Shown here piece after piece: positions 7,205 to 11,645 of a DNA stretch of 11,645 nt (position 1 is its first letter; the number at the start of each line of letters is the position of its first letter). Below the pieces are notes generated by a model that was not told the origin of the DNA, ran no database searches, and worked only from the letters and a program-made list of their open reading frames with translations. The DNA is from Erythrobacter sp. CCH5-A1. GTDB lineage: Bacteria; Pseudomonadota; Alphaproteobacteria; Sphingomonadales; Sphingomonadaceae. Made by a program: the position numbers and the translations under genes. The stretch lies in assembly GCF_001557115.1 (NCBI RefSeq), contig NZ_LSKQ01000238.1, positions 1 through 11,645 on the forward strand. Direction: 5' to 3'.

Positions 7205-7863
7205 GGCAAGGTCTCCTCGAGCGCGGCGGCGAGGTCTTGGGCGGTCTCCACCACGCGGCCCGCGCCGCTGGCGATGAGTTCGGGGGTGCCGTGGTAGCCC
7301 CAGCCGACCCCGATCGCGGCGACCCCGATCGAGCGGGCCATCAGCATGTCGAAGCTGGTGTCGCCGATCATGACGGCTTCGGAGGGCTGGGCGCCGGCCT
7401 CGAACAGCGCGGCTTCGAGCATCGCCGGGTGGGGCTTGGAGGGGTGGCGGTCGGCGGTCTGGAGCGAGGTGAAGAGGTGGGCGATGCCGTGGGTGGCAAG
7501 GCAGGCGGCAAGGCCCCGGTCGGACTTGCCGGTGGCCACGGCCAGCTGCCAGCCCGCGCCGTGGAGGGTGTGGAGCAGCTCGGCGATGCCCTCGTAGAGC
7601 GGCTCGTCGAGCAGGCCCTCATCGCGCCGCGCGCGGAAGCTGGTGCGGTAGAACTCGGTGACCGCGCGGTTCTGTTCGTCGGTCAGCGCGGGGGCGAGGC
7701 TGCGGACGGCGGCGGGCAGGCTCAGGCCGACGATGCGCCGGACGGCGTGGTTGTCAGGGGCGGGGAGGCCGGCGCGGGTGAAGGCGCGCTCCATCGCCCA
7801 GCAGACGTCGGCCTGCCCGTCGACGAGGGTGCCGTCGCAGTCGAACACCGCAAGCCGGGTCAT
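7201..7863 (-). CDS. HAD-superfamily (subfamily IA) phosphatase, phosphoglycolate-phosphatase-like
   Basis: Cytoplasmic Mg-dependent phosphohydrolase. It has 220 residues with all four HAD motifs: motif I DCDGTLVDG with nucleophile Asp8 and acid/base Asp10, motif II Thr111 in AVATGKS, motif III Lys143 in SKPHP, and motif IV GDTSFD with Asp168 and Asp172. The helical cap lies between about residues 15 and 90, as in the phosphoglycolate phosphatase/beta-phosphoglucomutase group. Substrate cannot be fixed from sequence; phosphoglycolate, pyrophosphate-like or sugar phosphates are all possible. The start (7863-7861) overlaps the stop of the PaiB-like gene as ATGA. In related alphaproteobacteria a HAD phosphatase of this type often sits between the pseudouridine synthase and ATP12 genes, which fits here. 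Confidence 0.93.
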   Translation of the reverse strand: MTRLAVFDCDGTLVDGQADVCWAMERAFTRAGLPAPDNHAVRRIVGLSLPAAVRSLAPALTDEQNRAVTEFYRTSFRARRDEGLLDEPLYEGIAELLHTLHGAGWQLAVATGKSDRGLAACLATHGIAHLFTSLQTADRHPSKPHPAMLEAALFEAGAQPSEAVMIGDTSFDMLMARSIGVAAIGVGWGYHGTPELIASGAGRVVETAQDLAAALEETLP

Positions 7864-8459
7864 TCCGGCAGCTCCCGCACCAGATGGGCGAGCGCGGCAT
7901 GGCCTGCGGTCTCGAGGCCGAGCGCGATGCGGGCGCGCTCCTCGGGCGTCTTGTTCTGCGAGAGCTTGAGGGTTGGCCGCCAGGCCTGCACCTCGAGCTC
8001 GAAGCCGGTGATGCCCCGGAACAGACCGGACCATGTCTTCTCTGAGGACTCCTCCGCCAGCCACGGCTCCCCGCCCAGCCGCCCCTCGTGCTTGGCGATG
8101 GCGGCGTGAAGGAAGGCCTCGAGCCCTTCGTCGTCCATCTTGCGGACCCGGCCCTCGAGCTCGAGCGCGACGTAGTCCCAGGTCGGCACGGTGTCGCGGT
8201 TGTCGTACCAACGGGGGGAGACATAGGCGTCGGGCCCGTTGACCACGATCAGCGCGGTCGCGCCGTCCAGGTGCCGCGTCAGGGCATTGCCGCGGGCGAG
8301 GTGGAACTGCATCGCCCCGTCGCCGGTGGTCAGCAGAGGCGTGTGCGCCACGCGCGGGCCGTCGGGCGTCTGGGCGAAGACCATGCCGAAGCCGATCTCG
8401 TCGATCAGCGACTCCATCAGCGCGCGGTCCTCGGTGCGGAAGAGCGGATTGGGATGCAT
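7860..8459 (-). CDS. PaiB-like FMN-binding protein
   Basis: Member of the family named after Bacillus PaiB (FMN-binding negative transcriptional regulator), a split-barrel flavin-binding fold. Many members probably are flavin or pyridoxamine-oxidase-like proteins and the regulator label is weakly supported for them. It has 199 residues, near the usual 200-210. Family motifs seen: an N-terminal TPDGPRVAHTPLL, QFHLARGNAL at 51-60, the hallmark GPDAYVSPRWY at 75-85, VPTWDY at 91-96, and KLSQNK at 165-170 near the end. No helix-turn-helix is visible, so any DNA binding would be atypical. It starts one base inside the end of the rluC-like gene (TGATG overlap at 8461-8457) and overlaps the HAD gene by ATGA. 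It is the least expected member of this operon. Confidence 0.9.
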   Translation of the reverse strand: MHPNPLFRTEDRALMESLIDEIGFGMVFAQTPDGPRVAHTPLLTTGDGAMQFHLARGNALTRHLDGATALIVVNGPDAYVSPRWYDNRDTVPTWDYVALELEGRVRKMDDEGLEAFLHAAIAKHEGRLGGEPWLAEESSEKTWSGLFRGITGFELEVQAWRPTLKLSQNKTPEERARIALGLETAGHAALAHLVRELPE

Positions 8460-9658
8460 CAGCGGGTCGGTCGTTTGCCGGAGGGCTTGCCCCCCGCCTT
8501 GGGCTTGCCCTTCGGTTTGGGCTTGGGCTTGCCCTGCGCCCTGGCTGCCCCACGGGCACGGCGGGGCGCGCGCTCTTCCTTCCTCGCCTGCTTGAAGTGG
8601 CGGCGGGCTGCCTGCTTCTTCTCTTCAGGGGTCTTTTCGGGCACCTCCTCGCGCAATGGCGAGGCGTCGGACATGGCCGGATCGAAGCCGAGCACCTCCA
8701 TGCTTGCGGCGAAGTGCGGCGGGAGTTCGGCGGTGACGTCGAGCTTCCCTCCGGTGCCTTCCCCCGCCTTGGGCTCCGAGATGATCAACCGGCGGGCATG
8801 CAGGTGCATCTTGCGGCTCACCGCGCCCGTCAGGAAGGCGTCGGGCCCGCCATACTTGCCGTCGCCGACGATCGGGTGGCCGATCGCGGCCATGTGGACG
8901 CGCAGCTGATGGGTGCGGCCGGTCAGTGGCTCGAGCTCGACCCACGCGGCGCGCTGGCCCGCGCTGTCAACCACGCGGTAACGGGTCTTGGCCGAAGCGC
9001 CGTTTTCCTCGTCGACATGCATCTTCTCGCCGCCGGTGCCCGGCTGCTTGGCGAGGGGCGCGTCGATCACGCCCTCGGCGAGGTCGGGCTTGCCGACCAC
9101 CAGCGCCCAGTAGACTTTCCGCGCGCTGCGGCTGGCGAAGCGCTTGGAGAAGCTTGCGGCGCTGCCCGGCGTGCGCGCGATCAGCAGGACGCCCGAGGTG
9201 TCCTTGTCGAGCCGGTGGACGAGGCGCGGGCGGGGCGCGTTGCCCTCGACGAAGGCGTCGAGCAGGCCGTCGACATGCTTGGTGGTCTTGCTCCCGCCCT
9301 GCGTGGCGAGGCCGGGGGGCTTGTTGAGGACGATCGCGGTGGGCGTCTCGCGGATCACCATGTCTTTCGCCTCAGCGATCAGTTCGGGGCTGAGCGGGCG
9401 CGCTCGGGGTTTTGCCGCCTCGCGCGGGGGCTCGTCACCGCCCGGCGGGACGCGCAGCACCTGTCCGGCAGCGAGGCGATCCTCCGGCTTGGCGCGCTTG
9501 CCGTCGACCCGGATCTGGCCCGTCCTTGCCCAGCGCGAGACCGTGGCGAAGCCGACCTGCGGCAGGTTGCGCTTGAACCAGCGGTCGAGCCGGATGCCGT
9601 CGTCATCCGCGCCGACGCTGAACTGGCGGACGTTGTCGCTCGCAGCAGGCTCGCTCAT
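8459..9658 (-). CDS. rluC: RluA/RluC-family 23S rRNA pseudouridine synthase
   Basis: Converts specific uridines of large-subunit rRNA to pseudouridine in the cytoplasm. It has 399 residues from ATG 9658-9656. An S4 RNA-binding domain lies at about 22-70 (IRLDRWFKRNLP, then RTGQIRVDGKRAKPEDRL). The catalytic domain starts near residue 105 with IVLNKPPGLATQGGS. The active-site motif RLVHRLDKDTSGVLLIAR carries catalytic Asp151. GRTHQLRVHMAAIGHPIVGD at 247-266 is the usual second motif. The RLVHRLD-DTSGVLL form is closer to RluC (E. coli positions 955, 2504, 2580) than to RluD, so rluC is the best but not certain name. Unusual is a long basic, low-complexity tail from about 335 to 399, ending in Lys-Pro-Gly repeats. 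The frame is open upstream to 10210, but that part lies antisense-free within crcB in another frame and is a shadow. Confidence 0.93.
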   Translation of the reverse strand: MSEPAASDNVRQFSVGADDDGIRLDRWFKRNLPQVGFATVSRWARTGQIRVDGKRAKPEDRLAAGQVLRVPPGGDEPPREAAKPRARPLSPELIAEAKDMVIRETPTAIVLNKPPGLATQGGSKTTKHVDGLLDAFVEGNAPRPRLVHRLDKDTSGVLLIARTPGSAASFSKRFASRSARKVYWALVVGKPDLAEGVIDAPLAKQPGTGGEKMHVDEENGASAKTRYRVVDSAGQRAAWVELEPLTGRTHQLRVHMAAIGHPIVGDGKYGGPDAFLTGAVSRKMHLHARRLIISEPKAGEGTGGKLDVTAELPPHFAASMEVLGFDPAMSDASPLREEVPEKTPEEKKQAARRHFKQARKEERAPRRARGAARAQGKPKPKPKGKPKAGGKPSGKRPTR

Positions 9659-10071
9659 CGCGGGCCCCCCTGCACGGCGACGAGGCCGATCACCACCGCC
9701 GCCATCCCGGCGATCAGCGAGGCGGCGGCATAGCCGAAGGCGAGCCCCGCCTGCCCGCGGTGGAGCATGGTGACGAGCTCGGCCGAAAAGGCGCTGAAGG
9801 TGGTGAAGCCGCCGAGCAGGCCGACGCCGAGCAGCAGCCGCGCGGTCTCGGCGGTCTGCTCGCCCGGCGCTAGCCTCGCGACCCAGCCGACCAACGCGCC
9901 CATCGCGAGGCTGCCCACGATGTTGACCGCGAGCGTGCCCCACGGAAAGGCATTGCCCTCGCCCGCGAGCGCGCCCGCCCAGCGCCCCGCATGATAGCGC
10001 AGCACCGAACCCGCCGCGCCGCCCGCGGCGACGTAAAGGCTGGCCTTGAGGGGAGAAATCACAGCGTCCAT
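9655..10071 (-). CDS. crcB: CrcB/Fluc fluoride ion channel
   Basis: Small inner-membrane protein that forms dual-topology dimers and exports fluoride. It has 138 residues from ATG 10071-10069, slightly over the usual 120-130. Four hydrophobic helices are visible. Family motifs: GGAAGSVLRY at 17-26, PWGTLAVNIVGS at 43-54 with pore Asn50, and GGFTTFSAFSAE at 87-98 with the Phe residues (92 and 95) that line the fluoride path. The frame is open to an upstream ATG at 10146-10144, adding 25 residues (MASRLSAFVAHARL...) with no family counterpart, so the shorter start is preferred although neither has a good Shine-Dalgarno. First gene of the minus-strand operon; its stop overlaps the rluC-like start as ATGA (9658-9655). 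Confidence 0.93.
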   Translation of the reverse strand: MDAVISPLKASLYVAAGGAAGSVLRYHAGRWAGALAGEGNAFPWGTLAVNIVGSLAMGALVGWVARLAPGEQTAETARLLLGVGLLGGFTTFSAFSAELVTMLHRGQAGLAFGYAAASLIAGMAAVVIGLVAVQGGPR

Positions 10072-10288
10072 CGCGCGGCCATAGCGAGGCTCTTGGCCCG
10101 TGGCTAGGCGGGCGTGGGCCACGAATGCACTCAGGCGGCTTGCCATTTTGCCGCTGTTGGACTATCGGGGCGCCGATTGAAGGGCGGTCCCCCATGGGAA
10201 TCGCCCGCATTTCATTGGAAATTCACCGCGTAACCCTGCGCAGAATCATGCAGGGCTCTGGCGTTTGGACATGAGGTAGTCGTCGTTT
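10072..10288. other. Divergent region between crcB and rpsU with two hairpins
   Basis: This 217 bp gap is the largest in the window and must contain both promoters. It holds a nested inverted repeat at 10182-10206 (GGGCG outer arms around CCCATGGG) and, toward rpsU, a hairpin pairing CCCTGC at 10234-10239 with GCAGGG at 10250-10255. The first lies in the crcB leader and is discussed as a possible fluoride riboswitch; the second lies in the likely rpsU leader. I could not assign -35 and -10 elements with confidence. Confidence 0.5.
10151..10206 (-). promoter_or_regulatory. crcB: Possible divergent fluoride (crcB) riboswitch in the crcB leader
   Basis: Read toward crcB, the leader has GGGCGAT (10206-10200), then CCGCCC (10187-10182) that can pair with GGGCG as in the riboswitch pseudoknot. 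A stem TCGG/CCGA follows in the place of P3, then GATAGTCC in the place of the conserved GAUGACUCC-like strand, whose GTCC can pair with GGAC just before CCGCCC. Spacing to the crcB start is about 80 bases, which suits a leader element. Against it: the usual AUGG after GGCG is absent, the segment between the pseudoknot arms is longer than normal, and the UGAUG core is CGATA. It may be a simple inverted repeat. Confidence 0.28.
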
Positions 10289-10495
10289 ATGCAAATCATG
10301 GTTCGCGATAACAATGTCGATCAGGCCCTGCGCGCGCTCAAGAAGAAGCTGCAGCGCGAAGGCGTTTATCGCGAAATGAAGCTGCGTCGCCACTACGAGA
10401 AGCCCTCCGAGAAGCGCGCCCGCGAAAAGGCCGCCGCCGTGCGCCGCGCCCGCAAGATGGAGCGCAAGCGGATGGAGCGCGACGGGAGCAAATAA
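10289..10495 (+). CDS. rpsU: 30S ribosomal protein S21
   Basis: Small-subunit ribosomal protein bound near the 3' end of 16S rRNA, needed for efficient initiation. It has 68 residues and closely matches alphaproteobacterial S21: [20 protein letters not shown], then [20 protein letters not shown] and a very basic tail ([15 protein letters not shown]). GAGGT at 10273-10277 is the likely ribosome binding site, with a rather long gap of 11 bases to the ATG. Transcribed alone or as the first gene before the FKBP gene; a strong terminator after it suggests mostly monocistronic expression. It is divergent from crcB. Confidence 0.97.
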   Translation: MQIMVRDNNVDQALRALKKKLQREGVYREMKLRRHYEKPSEKRAREKAAAVRRARKMERKRMERDGSK

Positions 10496-10558
10496 TCCCG
10501 TCGTCAGGCGTCTATCCGGCATCGGAACGCTTGAAACCCCTTTGCCGATCAGCCATCA

Positions 10559-10586
10559 GGGCGCGGTTTCAATCCCGCGCCCTTTT
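10559..10586 (+). terminator. Intrinsic terminator after rpsU
   Basis: A perfect 8 bp stem GGGCGCGG (10559-10566) with CCGCGCCC (10575-10582), loop TTTCAATC, followed directly by TTTT. It lies 64 bases after the rpsU stop and 45 before the FKBP start, so it should separate the two transcription units. A promoter for the FKBP gene would then have to lie in 10587-10630, or some read-through must occur. Confidence 0.85.
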
Positions 10587-10630
10587 GTCGTCGCGCCCCA
10601 GTGACGATGCGTGACTAACAGGACATCACC

Positions 10631-11245
10631 ATGACCGAGATTACCCGCGTTCCCATCCAGCCCGTCAAGCAGGGCTCGCTGACCAAGCTGTGGATCGGGG
10701 TGATCCTTGCCGTGCTGGTGGGGGCGGGGCTTGCCTGGTCGGCCGTGCCGCGCGGGCTCGATGTCGATGTGGTGCAGGCTGGCACCGGCCCGACGCCCAA
10801 GCCGGGCGAGGTGATCTTCGTCAAGTACAAGGGCAAGCTCGCCGCCGATGGCACGGTGTTCCAGGACGCCCAGGAAAGCCCCTTCCCGGTGCAGGGTCTG
10901 TTCCCCGAAGGCACCCCGCTGCTGTTCGAGGAAGGCCAGGTCATTCCGGGCTTCTACGAAGGCCTCAAGAACGTCCAGAAGGGCGGCAAGTACACGATCT
11001 TCATTCCGGCCGAACTGGGCTACGGCGCGACCCCGCCGCAGGGCTCGCCGATTCCGGCCAACGCCGATCTCGAATTCGACATCGAAGTCACCGGCATCAT
11101 GACCCGTGCGGCGGTGGAGCGCAATTTCGAGATCCTGCGCCAGCAGATGCAGGCCCAGATGGGTGCCGGCGCGGGCGGCGCGGGCGGGGAAGCGCCCGGC
11201 GGCGAGGCCCCGCAGGGCGCGCCCCAGGGCGCTCAGGGCCAGTAA
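10631..11245 (+). CDS. Membrane-anchored FKBP-type peptidyl-prolyl cis-trans isomerase
   Basis: Catalyses cis-trans isomerisation of prolyl bonds, here probably in the periplasm. It has 204 residues. A short basic-containing cytoplasmic start precedes a hydrophobic anchor at about 20-40 ([20 protein letters not shown]) with no clear signal-peptidase site. The FKBP domain spans about 58-155: [46 protein letters not shown] and [16 protein letters not shown], all typical. The segment between [12 protein letters not shown] and GQVIPGF is about a dozen residues longer than in common FKBPs. After a helix ([19 protein letters not shown]) the protein ends in a Gly/Ala/Gln-rich tail of about 27 residues that is probably disordered. 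AGGA at 10620-10623 is a well placed ribosome binding site. gatC starts 16 bases after the stop, so the two are probably co-transcribed. Confidence 0.93.
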   Translation: MTEITRVPIQPVKQGSLTKLWIGVILAVLVGAGLAWSAVPRGLDVDVVQAGTGPTPKPGEVIFVKYKGKLAADGTVFQDAQESPFPVQGLFPEGTPLLFEEGQVIPGFYEGLKNVQKGGKYTIFIPAELGYGATPPQGSPIPANADLEFDIEVTGIMTRAAVERNFEILRQQMQAQMGAGAGGAGGEAPGGEAPQGAPQGAQGQ

Positions 11246-11261
11246 GGGCGGGACGCAGCGC

Positions 11262-11564
11262 ATGTCGGTCGACAAGGCAACCGTCGCCAAGATCGCCAGC
11301 CTTGCGCGCATCCGCATGGATGACGCAGCGCTCGAGAGGATGGTGCCGGAGTTGAACGGCATCCTCCAGTGGGTCGAGCAGCTCGGCGAGGTGGACGTCA
11401 CCGGCATCGAGCCGATGGCGGCGGTGATCCCCAACACCCTGCGGCTGCGCGACGATGTGGTCGACGCCGATCCGCTGACCGGCGGCGGCAAGCGCGACGA
11501 CGTGCTCGCCAATGCGCCTGCGGCCGAGCACGGGTTCTTCGGTGTGCCCAAGGTGATCGAGTGA
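11262..11564 (+). CDS. gatC: Aspartyl/glutamyl-tRNA amidotransferase subunit C
   Basis: Small stabilising subunit of GatCAB, which converts Glu-tRNA-Gln and/or Asp-tRNA-Asn to the amidated forms. It has 100 residues, the normal size. Family features: [20 protein letters not shown] at the start, the helix [18 protein letters not shown], then [14 protein letters not shown] and LRLRDDVV, and the end [19 protein letters not shown], which is the standard GatC C-terminus. GGGA at 11250-11253 lies 8 bases before the ATG. The frame is open further upstream inside the FKBP gene, but similarity begins only at 11262. gatA is expected beyond the right edge. The spacer after it contains a palindromic repeat. 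Confidence 0.97.
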   Translation: MSVDKATVAKIASLARIRMDDAALERMVPELNGILQWVEQLGEVDVTGIEPMAAVIPNTLRLRDDVVDADPLTGGGKRDDVLANAPAAEHGFFGVPKVIE

Positions 11565-11586
11565 TTTTGCGCTTTGCCCGCCTGTT

Positions 11587-11638
11587 CCCCTCCCGCTCGC
11601 GGGAGGGGCTATGGGTGGGCACGAACAACCATACCCCC
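11587..11638. repeat. Palindromic repeat after gatC, related to the valS repeat
   Basis: CCCCTCCCG (11587-11595) pairs perfectly with CGGGAGGGG (11600-11608), loop CTCG. A second weaker fold joins GGGGctATGG (11605-11614) with CCATaCCCC (11629-11637). The first arm shares the CCCCTCCCGC core with the left-edge sequence in valS and resembles the hairpins at 575-697. It sits in the spacer after gatC. There is no T-run after the stem, so it is a poor intrinsic terminator. It may continue past the window. Confidence 0.75.
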
Positions 11639-11645
11639 GCGCGCG

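Noticed and set aside
9659..10210. N-terminal extension of the RluC-like protein to a start near 10210
   Set aside because: This part overlaps the whole of crcB in another frame and has Arg/Gly-rich shadow composition; the S4 domain begins just after the ATG at 9658.
1..11645. Mobile elements, CRISPR array, toxin-antitoxin or phage genes
   Set aside because: I saw no transposase, integrase, regularly spaced repeats, small paired toxin-like genes or tRNA-linked attachment sites; apart from the small palindromes the window is ordinary core chromosome.

Overview
The window looks like a stretch of chromosome from a high-GC alphaproteobacterium. The protein sequences and gene order (rpsU-FKBP-gatC; crcB-rluC-HAD-ATP12; an MCE operon next to valS) fit Sphingomonadales, probably Erythrobacteraceae. 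That placement is inference from remembered family resemblance, not a search. Base composition is roughly two-thirds GC with strong G/C at third codon positions, so most long antisense open frames are shadows. Nothing resembles a phage, transposase, CRISPR array, tRNA or rRNA. All intergenic gaps are shorter than 220 bases.

Layout: (1) 1-2401, minus strand: valyl-tRNA synthetase valS, C-terminus cut off by the left edge. (2) 2525-6080, plus strand: a four-gene MCE/Mla-type lipid-transport operon made of a STAS-fused permease, its ATPase, a membrane-anchored MCE protein and a lipoprotein of the ABC auxiliary family. (3) 6255-10071, minus strand: six tightly coupled genes, read from right to left: fluoride channel crcB, an RluC-type pseudouridine synthase, a PaiB-like FMN-binding protein, a HAD phosphatase, an 81-residue two-helix membrane protein and the F1-ATPase assembly chaperone ATP12. 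Every junction overlaps by 1 to 4 bases. (4) 10289-11564, plus strand: rpsU followed by a clear intrinsic terminator, then a membrane-anchored FKBP peptidyl-prolyl isomerase and gatC. gatA presumably follows beyond the right edge.

The genes mostly serve core functions: translation (valS, rpsU, gatC, rluC), envelope lipid asymmetry (mla genes) and ATP synthase assembly. The most unusual material is inside valS. A GC-rich palindromic element of about 123 bp is inserted in frame in the catalytic domain and adds about 41 residues without breaking the gene. A second copy seems to begin at the left edge, also in frame, and a related hairpin lies after gatC. This looks like a small mobile palindromic repeat family tolerated inside an essential gene, comparable in behaviour to Rickettsia palindromic elements. 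Just upstream of the repeat in valS is a separate patch of about 260 bp with lower GC and atypical codons, encoding an unusually long linker. A hairpin region ahead of crcB has partial likeness to the fluoride riboswitch and deserves testing. I did not find a wholly new multi-gene system.
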